DNA of 64,000 nt from Streptomyces deccanensis (GTDB lineage Bacteria; Actinomycetota; Actinomycetes; Streptomycetales; Streptomycetaceae): assembly GCF_022385335.1 (NCBI RefSeq), contig NZ_CP092431.1, forward strand, positions 186,001-250,000, given 5' to 3'. Under the pieces are notes generated by a model. The model was given only the letters and a program-made list of their open reading frames with translations, was not told the origin of the DNA and ran no database searches. Of the stretch, positions 34,273-43,698 are shown piece by piece; position 1 is the stretch's first letter; each line of letters opens with the position of its first letter. A program made the translations under genes and the position numbers.

Positions 34273-34800
34273 GGAACCCCCGTGGTCTTCGTCCTGATAT
34301 GCCCCAGACACATGGACCGGGTGTGTGCGGCCCAACGTACCGGCCAGAAAGACCGCCGTACCGACCGACAGCGGGGTACGGCGCAAGGACGTGTCCACGC
34401 CGACCCTCGTCGCGCAAGTGCGCCACGGCTCACTCTCCCACCCGTCCGGACCAACGCGAGGCCGCCCTGGAGAAGAGGGGCCACTCGGGCGGGTGGCGGC
34501 TGTAAGTCGACCACAAGTCCTCCTGGCAGCACCCGGCATGACGGTGTGTCATCGATTGGACCGGGAGAAGGCGCAAGATCGCGGTGGCGCCCTGGTTGAG
34601 GGAGTCGGCTCGCTTCGGGCTGCCTTCAGGGCAATCGCGCCCCCACCGCAACGCACGTCGAGGGGGTGTCCGCGGCTGGGCATGCGATCCCCTCGAGAAC
34701 CCTCCGTCACAAGGGGCCGCTCTCGTGCACTCGGGTCGGTCCCGCCCGAGGGCGACCGGATACAGTGCGCGAGACGGCAGCCTGGTCGAAGAGGGGAAGC
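34273..34800. other. Divergent intergenic region, no recognised gene
   Basis: 528 bp between a GNAT gene (minus) and a metallophosphoesterase gene (plus). Frames on either strand show no family resemblance. It presumably holds both promoters. A ribosome site GAGGGGAAGC directly precedes GTG 34801. Confidence 0.5.
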
Positions 34801-36021
34801 GTGACCGACACCCGTAGCACCCGACCCGTCGGCAGCGAAGCGCAAGCCGCGCGGCAGAGCCGGCTGCACCGCTTGATGCGCTACCTCCCCCTGATCGCGC
34901 CCGTTCTGCTGTGGGCCGTGCCGTGTTGGGTGCTTCTGCACAGCGGCCAGCACTGGCCGCTGCCCGTCACGCTCGGCGGCACCGCTCTGTTCGCCCTCGG
35001 CCTCGTCGGTATGCCGCTCGCGATGGCGCGCGGCCATGGTCGACGACAGCAGGACCGGGCGGCCATCGTCGGTGACACCCTGCTGGGGTCCAGTTGGGTT
35101 CTGTTCACCTGGTCGATTCTGGTCGGCGTCACCCTGCGGCTCCTCCTGGCCGTAGTCGGTGTCGGCGAGAGTCAGGATCGGGCTCGCATCGTCACGTTCG
35201 CCGTCCTCGGCGTGACCGCCGTACTACTCGCCTGGGGGTACGCCGAAGCCCGCCGCGTGCCACGCGTACGCCGACTCGATGTTCAACTCCCCCGGCTGGG
35301 CGCCGGTTTGGACGGCACCCGCGTCGTCCTCATCACCGACACCCACTACGGTCCCCTCGATCGCACTCGCTGGTCGGCGCAGGTGTGCGAGACCGTGAAC
35401 ACCCTGGAAGCCGATCTGGTCTGCCACACCGGCGACATCGCGGACGGCACGGCCGAACGCCGCCGCGCCCAGGCCACCCCACTCGGAACCGTGCGGGCCT
35501 CCCGGGCCCGCGTCTATGTCACCGGCAACCACGAGTACTACAGCGAGGCCCAGGGCTGGGTCGACCTGATGGACGAGCTCGGCTGGGAGCCGCTGCGCAA
35601 CCGCCATCTGCTGCTCGAACGCGGAGGTGACACCCTCGTGGTCGCCGGCGTGGACGACGTCACCGCCGAATCCTCCGGCCTGGCGGGCCACCGCGCCCAC
35701 CTCGCCGGAGCCTTGAACGGCGCCGACCCCGACCTGCCCGTTCTGCTCCTGGCCCACCAGCCGAAGTTCATCGACCGGGCGGCGGCCGCCGGCGTCGACC
35801 TCCAGCTCTCCGGCCATACCCATGGCGGTCAGATCTGGCCCTTCCACCACCTGGTCCGCCTCGACCAGCCGGCCCTCGCCGGCCTCAGCCACCACGGCGC
35901 CCGCACCCTCCTCTACACCAGCCGCGGCACCGGCTTCTGGGGCCCGCCGTTCCGCGTCTTCGCCCCCAGCGAGATCACCCTGCTCGTACTCCGATCCCCG
36001 AACCTGTCCGGCTCGACGTAG
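34801..36021 (+). CDS. Membrane-anchored metallophosphoesterase (YkuE-like)
   Basis: 406 aa, GTG 34801 with GAGGGG upstream. Four hydrophobic segments in about residues 25-150 anchor it, followed by a calcineurin-like phosphoesterase: L-I-T-D-T-H-Y-G-P, C-H-T-G-D-I-A-D-G, Y-V-T-G-N-H-E-Y-Y, L-L-A-H-Q-P and L-S-G-H-T-H-G-G-Q. These are the D-x-H, G-D, G-N-H-E and G-H-x-H metal sites, all present. YkuE relatives act on phospholipid-linked or nucleotide substrates outside the cytoplasm or on its face. Convergent with a DedA gene. Confidence 0.92.
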   Translation: MTDTRSTRPVGSEAQAARQSRLHRLMRYLPLIAPVLLWAVPCWVLLHSGQHWPLPVTLGGTALFALGLVGMPLAMARGHGRRQQDRAAIVGDTLLGSSWVLFTWSILVGVTLRLLLAVVGVGESQDRARIVTFAVLGVTAVLLAWGYAEARRVPRVRRLDVQLPRLGAGLDGTRVVLITDTHYGPLDRTRWSAQVCETVNTLEADLVCHTGDIADGTAERRRAQATPLGTVRASRARVYVTGNHEYYSEAQGWVDLMDELGWEPLRNRHLLLERGGDTLVVAGVDDVTAESSGLAGHRAHLAGALNGADPDLPVLLLAHQPKFIDRAAAAGVDLQLSGHTHGGQIWPFHHLVRLDQPALAGLSHHGARTLLYTSRGTGFWGPPFRVFAPSEITLLVLRSPNLSGST

Positions 36022-36055
36022 GACCCGACGGGCCGATACCGGCTGCTGCTGATGC

Positions 36056-36715
36056 TCAGCGCGGTGCAGCGCCGTCAGGGCACTCGGGGCCACTGCGCGG
36101 GCTTGCGTCTGCGCGTCGCGTGGGGTGTGGTGAGCGACGCCGTAGGAGTGTGGTCCCGAGAGCGATGAGGACGACTGTCGCGAGGGCGGGGCCACCCAGG
36201 GTGAGGACGCGCTGGAGAGACGCGGCCGCGGCATAGCCGACGCCGACCTCGGCCGTCGCCCACAGGCAGGCGGCCACGACGCTGTACGGGGCGATGCTGC
36301 GGTAGGGCAGTCGGGTGGCGCCGGCGAAGTGGGGGGCGAGGGTGCGGACCACGGGCAGGAAGCGGGCCAGCAGGATGGACCGGCCGCCGCGGCGGGTCAT
36401 CAGCATCTCGGCCCGCCGCCAGGTGGTGTCGGGAACACGGCTGCCCACACGGCCCGACCTCAGTTGCTCGCCGAGGAGCCTGCCGGTGCGATGGGCGAAG
36501 AAGTCGCCCGCCACGACGGCGCCTGCCGCGACGGCGATGACGACGGGGAGGCTGAGCTGGCCGGTGCGGGCCAGTGCCCCGGCGGTCAACAGCAGGGTGA
36601 GCGTGGGGATGAAGGCGCCGACCAACAGGACCGATTCGGCCAGCACCGCCCCGGCCACGACGGTGTAGGCCGACGTCGGGGAGACGTGGCCGAGGATGTC
36701 GGAAACGGCGTTCAC
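36056..36715 (-). CDS. DedA-family membrane protein
   Basis: 219 aa, GTG 36715 overlapping the upstream methyltransferase stop (GTGA). DedA/SNARE-associated family features: E-S-V-L-L-V-G-A-F-I-P, A-G-A-V-V-A-G-D-F-F-A-H-R-T-G-R-L-L-G, and F-L-P-V-V-R-T-L-A-P-H-F-A-G-A-T, with about five hydrophobic segments. Family members are thought to flip or transport lipids. Co-transcribed with a phospholipid-methyltransferase-like gene, which fits a membrane lipid role. Confidence 0.88.
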   Translation of the reverse strand: MNAVSDILGHVSPTSAYTVVAGAVLAESVLLVGAFIPTLTLLLTAGALARTGQLSLPVVIAVAAGAVVAGDFFAHRTGRLLGEQLRSGRVGSRVPDTTWRRAEMLMTRRGGRSILLARFLPVVRTLAPHFAGATRLPYRSIAPYSVVAACLWATAEVGVGYAAAASLQRVLTLGGPALATVVLIALGTTLLRRRSPHPTRRADASPRSGPECPDGAAPR

Positions 36716-37428
36716 AGGCCGGCAGGTTCCTGTGGCCGCGGCGCAGCGACGAGAGGCAGTCGGAGGTGCCAGGCGTGGGCGGGGGGAAGGTTGGCCCACA
36801 CGGTCCAGCGGCCGGTCGCGTAGGTGCGCTGGTAGGCAGCCATGAGGTCGTGCACGGCGGCGTGGCGGCGCGCTGCGGCCCGTGAGGCGGTGAGGGCGCG
36901 GGCCTTGCGGGTGCCGAGGTAGGCGAAGTAGGTCAGGGTGCCGCCGGGGTGCAGCAGTTCGAGGTAGCGGGACATGATCCGCTCGACCTGGGCGGGCTCG
37001 AAGTTGGTCAGTGGCAACCCGGAGATGATCACGTCGTAGCGCTCGTCGGTGTCGAGGTCCTCGACGAACGCCTTGTGTACCGACACCTGCGCGGGCCGGT
37101 CGGCCAGGTGCGGGTGGACGGCGGCGAGGCGACGCAGCCGAGCGGCGAAGCGCGGATTCGCCTCGACGATGTCCAGACGGCTGCCCCGGGGCAGCTGGGG
37201 GATGAGCGCACGTGTGATCGCGCCCGTGCCGGCGCCGACTTCCAGGACGGAGAGCGGCCGGGGTGCCCGTGCCCTGACCGGTTCGGTCAGGGCACGGGCG
37301 AGGGCCTTGCCGCTGGGGGCTATCGCTCCGGTCGTCCGCAGATCGCGGGCCGCTTCAGCCAGGAACATCAAGCCCTCGGCATGGCGGGGTGGCAGTGCGC
37401 GGTCGTGCCAGGTGGTGCGTTCGTTCAT
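36712..37428 (-). CDS. SAM-dependent methyltransferase, phospholipid N-methyltransferase-like
   Basis: 238 aa, ATG 37428. Motif I V-L-E-V-G-A-G-T-G-A-I-T-R, then L-D-I-V-E-A-N-P-R-F and Y-D-V-I-I-S-G-L-P-L-T-N-F. The G-L-P-x-x-N-F motif and the E-A-N-P acidic loop are those of PmtA-type phosphatidylethanolamine N-methyltransferases, although rRNA methyltransferases share parts of this fold. It overlaps a DedA gene by 4 bp, consistent with a membrane lipid function. Upstream is the divergent promoter region of the two-component system. Confidence 0.85.
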   Translation of the reverse strand: MNERTTWHDRALPPRHAEGLMFLAEAARDLRTTGAIAPSGKALARALTEPVRARAPRPLSVLEVGAGTGAITRALIPQLPRGSRLDIVEANPRFAARLRRLAAVHPHLADRPAQVSVHKAFVEDLDTDERYDVIISGLPLTNFEPAQVERIMSRYLELLHPGGTLTYFAYLGTRKARALTASRAAARRHAAVHDLMAAYQRTYATGRWTVWANLPPAHAWHLRLPLVAAPRPQEPAGL

Positions 37429-37560
37429 GGTTTCGACGCTAGGAACCGGTGTCAGGCATCGGATCCGCCGTTGTGCGACCCCGTCCCCCTACGAAAGTCG
37501 GGGGTAGGCATCGCAGATCGTCGGACGGAAACCCCATCGGTGCTGCCTAGGATTGCCAGA

Positions 37561-38709
37561 GTGAACAGGAGCAAAGGGCGCGGATGGGCTGCCTTCGGCC
37601 GGGTGAGCCTGGTGCTCGTGTGTGTGCTGGCCGCCCCGCTGAACGCGGCATCGACCGATGCCGCGGGCTTCCTGGTTCCCGTCACCGTCGCGGCTCTTCT
37701 GTGCGGAGCGGCCCTGCTCGTGCCCCGACTGCGATGGCCGGTCGCGCCGCTGCTGGTCACCGTGGCCACAGCCTGGTGGGGCTGGCCGCTGCTGCCACTC
37801 ATGGTCCTGGCCCTGTTCAGCCTGGCCGTGGATCTCAGGGCGCGGGCGGCGGTGGGTTGCGCCGTCGCCGCGCTGGGCGCCAACCTGTTCAGCTACTCGA
37901 GCACCTCACTGTGGACGTCGCAGAGTTACGCCTCCACCGTGCTCCTGCCGACTCTGGCCGTGGTCGTCGGCCTGTGGCTGGGTAATCGACGACGTCTTCT
38001 GGAGGCTCTGGCCGCCGATGTCGAGCATCTGCGCACGGAGTCGAAGCTCCGTGAAGAAGCGGCCCGTGCCGAGGAGCGGTCCAGGATCGCCGTGGAGATG
38101 CACGACGTGCTGGCCCACCGGCTGAGCCTGATCGCTCTGCACACCGGCGTGTTGACCACCAGAAGCGACGCTCTGCCCGCACCGGTCGCCGACCGCCTCG
38201 GACTGCTGCGCTCCACGTCCGTCGAAGCCCTCGCCGACCTGCGTGACGTTCTCGGCGCACTGCACCACCCGGACGGGGCGCGGACGGGTTCCGAGTTGTC
38301 GCCCGTGATGAGGGAGGTACGGGAGCTGGTCGACGAGGCCCGCACCGCCGGGCAACAGGTCGAACTCTCCTTCCACGGTCTTCCCGAACAGGCCCCCACC
38401 ACCCACCGCCTGGCCGTCTACCGCCTCGTCCAGGAAGCGCTGACCAACGCCCGCAAGCACGCCCACGGAGCCCAGGTCACCGTACGCGTCGACTACCGCG
38501 CACCGGCCACCCTCGTCGAGGTCGGCAACACCCCAGGAGCCCCCCGCACCGACACTCCCGGCTCCGGCTACGGTCTGGTCGGGCTACGCGAACGCGTCAG
38601 CGCGCTCGGCGGGCAGCTCACCGCAGGCCCCGCCGGCGCCGGGGCATGGCGACTGGCCGCCCGTATCCCCCATCCCGTAGCCATCGAGAAGAACGGCTCC
38701 TCCACATGA
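37561..38709 (+). CDS. Sensor histidine kinase (NarL/DesK type)
   Basis: 382 aa, GTG 37561. Five to six hydrophobic segments at residues about 10-135, then HisKA_3 with the phosphoacceptor H181 in V-E-M-H-D-V-L-A-H-R-L-S and an HATPase_c region (T-N-A-R-K-H-A-H-G-A-Q, G-S-G-Y-G-L-V-G-L-R-E-R-V). Typical of Streptomyces two-component sensors for envelope or metabolic signals. The response-regulator gene overlaps its stop (ATGA), so the two form a cognate pair. Confidence 0.95.
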   Translation: MNRSKGRGWAAFGRVSLVLVCVLAAPLNAASTDAAGFLVPVTVAALLCGAALLVPRLRWPVAPLLVTVATAWWGWPLLPLMVLALFSLAVDLRARAAVGCAVAALGANLFSYSSTSLWTSQSYASTVLLPTLAVVVGLWLGNRRRLLEALAADVEHLRTESKLREEAARAEERSRIAVEMHDVLAHRLSLIALHTGVLTTRSDALPAPVADRLGLLRSTSVEALADLRDVLGALHHPDGARTGSELSPVMREVRELVDEARTAGQQVELSFHGLPEQAPTTHRLAVYRLVQEALTNARKHAHGAQVTVRVDYRAPATLVEVGNTPGAPRTDTPGSGYGLVGLRERVSALGGQLTAGPAGAGAWRLAARIPHPVAIEKNGSST

Positions 38710-39353
38710 TCCGCGCCATGATCGTCGACGACGACGCCCTGGTCCGCCTGGGTCTGGCCGACCTCCTCGGCACCGACGAGAACATCGAGGTCGTCGCCCA
38801 GGCCGCCGATGGTCTGCAGGCCATCGAACAGGCCACCGCCCACCACGTCGACGTCGCGCTCGTCGACGTACGCATGCCCCACATGGACGGCATCACCGCC
38901 ATCACTCGGCTCCGCGCCCTCCCCCACCCCCCGAAGGTCATCACCCTGACCACCTTCGACCTCGACGAATACGTCTACAACGCCCTCGCCGCCGGGGCCG
39001 ACGGTTTCCTCCTCAAGGACACCGACCCCGCCGAAATACTGCGCGCCGTCCACCTCGTGGCCACCGGCTCCGCCATGCTCCACCCCACCGCGGCTCGCCG
39101 CCTCATCGACCGCTACCACGCCGCCAACCCACCACGAACCACCGCGGCGCGAGCACGCCTGAACCAGCTCACCCCCCGCGAACGCGACGTGCTCGCCCTC
39201 CTCGCCAAGGGCGGTACGAACGCCGACATCGCCGCCGATCTCGCGATGCGCGAAAGCACCGTCAAGGCCCACGTCAGCCGCATCCTGATGGCACTCGAAG
39301 TCACCAACCGCGTCCAAGCCGCCCTCTTGGCCCGCGACGCCGGCATCACCTGA
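38706..39353 (+). CDS. Response regulator (NarL/LuxR type)
   Basis: 215 aa. Receiver domain with V-D-D-D (residues about 7-10), phosphoacceptor D54 in L-V-D-V-R-M-P, and K-D-T-D. The C-terminal LuxR HTH has L-T-P-R-E-R-D-V-L-A-L-L-A-K-G, A-D-I-A-A-D-L-A-M and S-T-V-K-A-H-V-S-R-I. Starts at ATG 38706, overlapping the kinase stop. The target genes are not evident; the downstream azlD gene is convergent, so it is not in this operon. Confidence 0.95.
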   Translation: MIRAMIVDDDALVRLGLADLLGTDENIEVVAQAADGLQAIEQATAHHVDVALVDVRMPHMDGITAITRLRALPHPPKVITLTTFDLDEYVYNALAAGADGFLLKDTDPAEILRAVHLVATGSAMLHPTAARRLIDRYHAANPPRTTAARARLNQLTPRERDVLALLAKGGTNADIAADLAMRESTVKAHVSRILMALEVTNRVQAALLARDAGIT

Positions 39354-39438
39354 CGGACTGGGCGCCGCCTGGGACGGGTCGTCCGCCGAAGTCGCTCGGG
39401 TGCCGGGCCAGGCGAGGGCCCGCTCGTGGCGTGAGTTA

Positions 39439-39768
39439 TCAGGGGGCGAAGACCGTACTGGCCAGGGTCACGTGCACGGCGGTTCCGGCGAGGATGCTCA
39501 GAAGGGCGTTGCGGCGCCACAGGTGCAGGCCGATGGTCACGGTCAGGGCGGCCAGCGGGGCCAGTACGCGGGACTGGGTGACCGGCAGGTCATGCAGGCA
39601 GTAGACGACGAGGATCACCATGACGCCGGCGGGCATGCGGGTGCTGAGGTACTGCACCGTCGCGCTGGCGCGCAGCGGGGCGAGAGCCGCGAAGGGCAGG
39701 GCGCGCAGGCCCCAGGTGACGGCCGCGGTGACCAGGACGGCGACGACGGCATAGCGAGCGTCAGGCAT
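39439..39768 (-). CDS. azlD: Branched-chain amino acid exporter subunit AzlD
   Basis: 109 aa, small protein with three or four hydrophobic segments (W-G-L-R-A-L-P-F-A, L-S-T-R-M-P-A-G-V-M-V-I-L). It matches the AzlD/YgaH family, the small partner of AzlC. It overlaps the azlC stop region by 8 bp. Together they form an exporter of branched-chain amino acids. Confidence 0.9.
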   Translation of the reverse strand: MPDARYAVVAVLVTAAVTWGLRALPFAALAPLRASATVQYLSTRMPAGVMVILVVYCLHDLPVTQSRVLAPLAALTVTIGLHLWRRNALLSILAGTAVHVTLASTVFAP

Positions 39769-40522
39769 GGGTGGGCTTCCTGCCGATGACGAAGCGGCGT
39801 GTCAGGAGAACGGCGGTGAACAGGGCGAAGGCGGCCAGGAGCATCTGGTGGGGGAAGAGGAGGCGGGCGGCCAGGGCGCAGACGAGGGCGAGCGCAGGAG
39901 TGGGCAGGTCACCGCGCGGGTCACGGACGGCGTCGAGGGCGAGGACGGTGAACAGGGCGGTCAGCGCGAAGTCCAGGCCGGTGACGCTGTCCGGGATGAG
40001 GGAGCCGAGCAGGGCGCCGGCGGTGGCACCACCCGTCCAGTACAGGTGCAGGAAGAACTGCAGCCAGAGGATGCGCCGCCCGGACCAGGAGCGGGCGTGC
40101 TCCCCGGCGGTCAGGGCGTATGCCTCGTCGCACAGCGCGAAGGTGCTGTACGTCTTGCCGAGAGGCCCCTTCACCTGGTGCAGCGGGAAGGACAGCGTGT
40201 AGAAGACGTGCCGGACGTTCACCAGGAACGCGGACACGGCGATCGACGCCAGCGGGGCGGCGGCGGTGACCATCCCGATGAGCAGGAACTCGAATGATCC
40301 GCCGAAGACGACCGCGCTGGACAGGCTCGCCCACCACCAGCCGAGGCCGGACTGGGTGACGAGCACCCCGAAGGCGATGCCCAGCGGCACGAAGCCCAGG
40401 CCCACGGGGGCGGAGTCCTGGAACGCGGACCGGGCGTCGGACGACGTACGGGCGGCAGGCAGGGGTGAGGTGGGAGAGGGAGGCGGGCACGAGGGGTCGG
40501 CAACGGTGGGCCGTATTCGCAT
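39761..40522 (-). CDS. azlC: Branched-chain amino acid exporter subunit AzlC
   Basis: 253 aa. AzlC/YgaZ family: F-V-P-L-G-I-A-F-G-V-L, F-G-G-S-F-E-F-L-L-I-G, F-L-V-N-V-R-H-V-F-Y-T-L-S and A-L-C-D-E-A-Y-A-L. Seven or more hydrophobic segments. The first 30 residues are P/S-rich and probably an overlong start; a later in-frame start is possible. It is divergent from an Lrp/AsnC regulator 62 bp away, the usual arrangement for a leucine/amino-acid-responsive exporter. Confidence 0.9.
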   Translation of the reverse strand: MRIRPTVADPSCPPPSPTSPLPAARTSSDARSAFQDSAPVGLGFVPLGIAFGVLVTQSGLGWWWASLSSAVVFGGSFEFLLIGMVTAAAPLASIAVSAFLVNVRHVFYTLSFPLHQVKGPLGKTYSTFALCDEAYALTAGEHARSWSGRRILWLQFFLHLYWTGGATAGALLGSLIPDSVTGLDFALTALFTVLALDAVRDPRGDLPTPALALVCALAARLLFPHQMLLAAFALFTAVLLTRRFVIGRKPTHA

Positions 40523-40584
40523 GCCGACATTTTAGGAAGATTCGCGCCTCATATGGTTGCCGATAATGGCGCTACGATCGGCCG

Positions 40585-41043
40585 ATGAGCAATAAAATCA
40601 GTCTCGATGCCGTCGATCGGGAAATTCTGTTTCATCTACGCCAGGACGGCCGACTGACCAACGTGGAGCTCGCCAAACGGGTCGGTCTTACCCCGCCGCC
40701 GTGCCTGCGCCGGGTCAAGCGGCTGGAAGAGGCCGGCGTCATCGCCGGATACCGGGCCGTCATCGATCCCGCGGCTCTGGGGCGCGAACTGGAGGTCCAC
40801 ATCGATGTCGAGATCTTCGCCCAGGACCGCAAGACCGTCGAGGAGTTCGAGGACACCGTGGCCTCGTACGAGGAGGTCGTCGAGTTCCGTCGTATGTACG
40901 GCCGTCCCGACTATTTCCTCCGCGTCGCCGTCGCCGACCACGCCGCCTACGAAGCCTTCGTGATGGGCAGGCTCAGCGGTCTGCCCGCCGTCCTGCGCCT
41001 CGAATCCCACCTCACCATGAAGACGATCAAGCTGGACGGCTGA
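40585..41043 (+). CDS. Lrp/AsnC-family regulator
   Basis: 152 aa, ATG 40585. N-terminal HTH D-A-V-D-R-E-I-L-F-H-L-R-Q-D-G-R-L-T-N and L-A-K-R-V-G-L-T-P-P-P-C-L-R-R-V, then the RAM/AsnC domain with G-Y-R-A-V-I-D-P, E-V-V-E-F-R-R-M-Y-G-R-P-D-Y-F and H-L-T-M-K-T-I-K. Divergent from azlCD; probably activates or represses the exporter in response to an amino acid. Confidence 0.94.
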   Translation: MSNKISLDAVDREILFHLRQDGRLTNVELAKRVGLTPPPCLRRVKRLEEAGVIAGYRAVIDPAALGRELEVHIDVEIFAQDRKTVEEFEDTVASYEEVVEFRRMYGRPDYFLRVAVADHAAYEAFVMGRLSGLPAVLRLESHLTMKTIKLDG

Positions 41044-41440
41044 ACGATGCGGTCCTCCTTCGTATGCGGGCTGCGTCCTGGACGTCCGATCAACGGAGCA
41101 GGTGCATTGGAATTTCTGGTCCAGGCGGGCTGCGAGTCGGTCGAACTGCGCCCGGACGGCGGCGTGATCGTAGCCGCGGGGGCGACATCGGCGGCGCGGC
41201 ACCCGGTCGTCGCCGGATGCCTTCTGCCGCCGGACGAACGAGGGTGAACAGGGTGCCAGGTCCGCATCGCCGTTCATGCCTGTGCCACCTCCGGCACATC
41301 CCCGGCGTCGGCCTCGACGACCACCCACGAACTCGCCGGCCCACACGCGAGCCCCCGGACGGCCTCTCCGCCCCCTCACACCACACCGAACGGAGCTCCC
41401 CCGCACGACGAGCCTCTCCCGTACGTGACGTCGGCGCCGG
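41044..41440. other. Region without a recognised gene
   Basis: 397 bp between the Lrp gene and the acyl-CoA dehydrogenase of island B. One plus-strand frame (M-R-S-S-F-V-C-G-L-R, 41047-41247, 66 aa) is open but matches no family I recognise and lacks a clear ribosome site. No repeat or IS end was seen. Confidence 0.5.
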
Positions 41441-42655
41441 TCAGGCGGTAGGGCCCGTGCTCGGTCTGCGGTACGGGCGTACCGCGCGGCGGGCTATGGC
41501 GAAGCGGTGTGTCTCTGATGGGCCGTCGTAGATCCGGAACGGGCGTACCTCCCTGAGCAGGCGGGCCAGTGGGGCGTCGGCGGCCGAGATGCCGAGGGCT
41601 CCGCAGATCTGGACGGCGCGATCGACCACCCGGTTCACGGCCTCCGCGACGAAGGTCTTGGACACCGAGGTGAGCTGCGCGGCTCCGGCGGACCCGGTGT
41701 CCAGCTCCCACGCGGTGCGCAGGATCAGCGCGCGGCTCGCCTCGATGTCGATCTCCGAGTCGGCCAGCATCTGCTGCACCATCCCGAGGTCCCCGAGGAC
41801 GGAGCCGAACGCCATGCGGCTGCCCGCCCGTTCGAGGGCGACGTCCTGGGCGCGGCGGGCGGCGCCCAGCCAGCGCATGCAGTGGGTCATACGGGCGGGA
41901 CCGAGCCGCACCTGGGCGCCCGCGAAACCCTGGCCGACCTCGCCGAGCACCTGCTCGTCGCCCACCACACACCCGTCGAAGACGATCTCGCTGTGGCCGG
42001 CGAAGAGCGCCTCGTCCAGGGTCTCGATGTCGCGGACGATGTTCATGCCGGGCGTACCGGCGTCGACCAGGAACATGGTGGCGCCGCCCGGGTCGCCCGG
42101 CTCGCCGGAGGTGCGGGCCATGACGATGGCGAAGCCGGCACCGTTCGCCCCGCTGATGAACCACTTGCGTCCGTCGATGCGCCAGCCGCCGGACACCCGG
42201 GTCGCGGTGGTCCGCAGGGCGCGGGGATCGGCACCGGCCCCCGGTGCCGGCTCGGTCATGGCGAAGCAGGACCGCACGTCACCGGCGGCGAGCGGACGCA
42301 GATAGCGCTCCTGCTGCTCCTCCGTGGCCACCTTCTCCAGCAGGTGCATGTTCCCCTCGTCCGGGGCCGCGCAGTTCAGCGCCAGCGGCCCGAGCAGCGA
42401 GTAGCCGGCCGCTTCGAACACCACCGCCTGGCCCCGTAGGTCGAGGCCGTGTCCGCCCCACCGCTCGGGCACGTGCGGAGCGAACACACCCGCCTCACGG
42501 GCGCCTTTCTGCAGGGTCTGCCGCACGTCCTCGGGGGCGTCGTGGACCGACCCGCCGCAGGCGCGCTCGGCCGGTATCACCACCTCGCGTACGAACGCGG
42601 AGGTGGACGCGGCAAGTTGGGCGATCGTCGGATCGACGTCGAACTGGATGGGCAC
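41441..42655 (-). CDS. Acyl-CoA dehydrogenase
   Basis: 404 aa. GTG 42655 (V-P-I-Q-F-D-V-D-P) has GGGAGG upstream, so an earlier ATG start is less likely. Motifs: C-F-A-M-T-E-P-A-P-G-A-G-A-D-P, W-F-I-S-G-A-N-G-A, a C-terminal I-C-G-A-L-G-I-S and I-Y-D-G-P-S-E-T-H-R. The catalytic Glu position shows Asp in the Y-D-G-P motif, as in the ACAD10/11-like branch. It is divergent from the enoyl-CoA hydratase gene, with a shared TACTGA...CAGT operator between them. It probably acts on an acyl-CoA from island B. Confidence 0.9.
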   Translation of the reverse strand: MPIQFDVDPTIAQLAASTSAFVREVVIPAERACGGSVHDAPEDVRQTLQKGAREAGVFAPHVPERWGGHGLDLRGQAVVFEAAGYSLLGPLALNCAAPDEGNMHLLEKVATEEQQERYLRPLAAGDVRSCFAMTEPAPGAGADPRALRTTATRVSGGWRIDGRKWFISGANGAGFAIVMARTSGEPGDPGGATMFLVDAGTPGMNIVRDIETLDEALFAGHSEIVFDGCVVGDEQVLGEVGQGFAGAQVRLGPARMTHCMRWLGAARRAQDVALERAGSRMAFGSVLGDLGMVQQMLADSEIDIEASRALILRTAWELDTGSAGAAQLTSVSKTFVAEAVNRVVDRAVQICGALGISAADAPLARLLREVRPFRIYDGPSETHRFAIARRAVRPYRRPSTGPTA

Positions 42656-42704
42656 GGGACCTCCCGCCGAAGGGCGTACGGGCACCGGGTCCCGTCGCGT
42701 CTAG

Positions 42705-42726
42705 AAACTGTATAGCGTCTTCAGTA
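42705..42726. promoter_or_regulatory. TetR-type operator, copy 1 (acyl-CoA dehydrogenase/enoyl-CoA hydratase)
   Basis: AAACTGTATAGCGTCTTCAGTA at 42705-42726; on the minus strand it reads TACTGAAGACGCTATACAGTTT. It matches 16 of 22 positions with the element between the two TetR genes. It lies in the divergent promoter of both genes and is AT-rich against its surroundings. Confidence 0.7.
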
Positions 42727-42773
42727 TCTTGCCGGGAGAGCCCGGTGACGGGAAGACGACAGGAGGCATGTCC

Positions 42774-43610
42774 ATGAGTAACTCCACGAGCCCCGGGGCG
42801 GTCCGGGTGGTCCGTCACCCCTACGGCGTCGTCGAGGTGCGGTTGGACGATCCGGGGCGGGGCAACGCCCTGGACCTGGCGACGGCCGAGGCCATGCGGG
42901 ACGCGACTGCCGAGGTGGCCGCGGACCCGGGGGGCGCGGTCCTGCTGCGGTCGTCGGGCGGCACCTTCTGCGTGGGCGGTGACCTGCGCGCCTTCGCCGG
43001 TCTGGGCGAGGGGACGGGCGCCTATGTGCATGCCGTGGCGACCGCCGCGCACGCCGCGATACTGACGCTGCACGACCTGCCGGTACCGGTGGTGACCGCC
43101 GTGCGCGGCGCCGCCGCCGGCGGCGGTGTCGGCCTCGCCCTGGTGGGCGACATCGTCCTGGCGGCCCGGTCGGCGCGGTTCCGGCTGGCATACACGGACG
43201 TCGGGCTCACCCCGGACTGCGGGGCCTCCTGGTTCCTGCCCCGCCTGGCCGGCCCCCGGGTGGCGGCGGACCTGATCCTGACCAACCGGGTTCTGACCGG
43301 CGACGATGCCGAACGGTGCGGTCTGGTCTCCCGTTCCGTGGAGGACGGGGAGTTGGACGCGGCGGCGCACCGCACGGCCGCCGGGCTGGTCGCCGGGGCC
43401 GGTGGCGCACTGCGCGCGGCGAAGGGTCTGCTGCGCGGTCGCGACGGGACCGGCCTGGCCTCCCATCTGGCCGAGGAGGCGCGGCAGATCGCGGCCCTGG
43501 CGGGTACGCCGGAGGCACAGGAGCGCATGGCGTCGTTCCTCGCCGCGCGGGGCCGTGCCCGGGGCTCGGAAGGCCGGGACCGGCCCAGGGCACCGGAAAG
43601 TGTTTCTTGA
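42774..43610 (+). CDS. Enoyl-CoA hydratase/isomerase
   Basis: 278 aa. ATG 42774 lies seven bases after AGGAGG; the ATG at 42768 is too close. Crotonase fold: F-C-V-G-G-D-L-R-A-F, the oxyanion-hole G-A-A-A-G-G-G-V-G-L-A, and D-V-G-L-T-P-D-C-G-A-S. The second catalytic Glu of hydratases is replaced by Asp-Cys in P-D-C-G, so it could be a hydratase or an isomerase. Divergent from an acyl-CoA dehydrogenase and 88 bp ahead of the 212-aa/PPDK-like pair. Confidence 0.9.
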   Translation: MSNSTSPGAVRVVRHPYGVVEVRLDDPGRGNALDLATAEAMRDATAEVAADPGGAVLLRSSGGTFCVGGDLRAFAGLGEGTGAYVHAVATAAHAAILTLHDLPVPVVTAVRGAAAGGGVGLALVGDIVLAARSARFRLAYTDVGLTPDCGASWFLPRLAGPRVAADLILTNRVLTGDDAERCGLVSRSVEDGELDAAAHRTAAGLVAGAGGALRAAKGLLRGRDGTGLASHLAEEARQIAALAGTPEAQERMASFLAARGRARGSEGRDRPRAPESVS

Positions 43611-43698
43611 TTCCCTCTTCACTAACAGGCCCGCCGGAGCGTAACCTCCGGGCAACACAGATCCGAGGAACCGGTCACCACAGAACCGGGGAAAAGGT

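Noticed and set aside
34325..34804. Plus-strand frame of 159 codons in the divergent region
   Set aside because: No ribosome site, R/P/G-rich composition and no family; it would overlap the metallophosphoesterase start.
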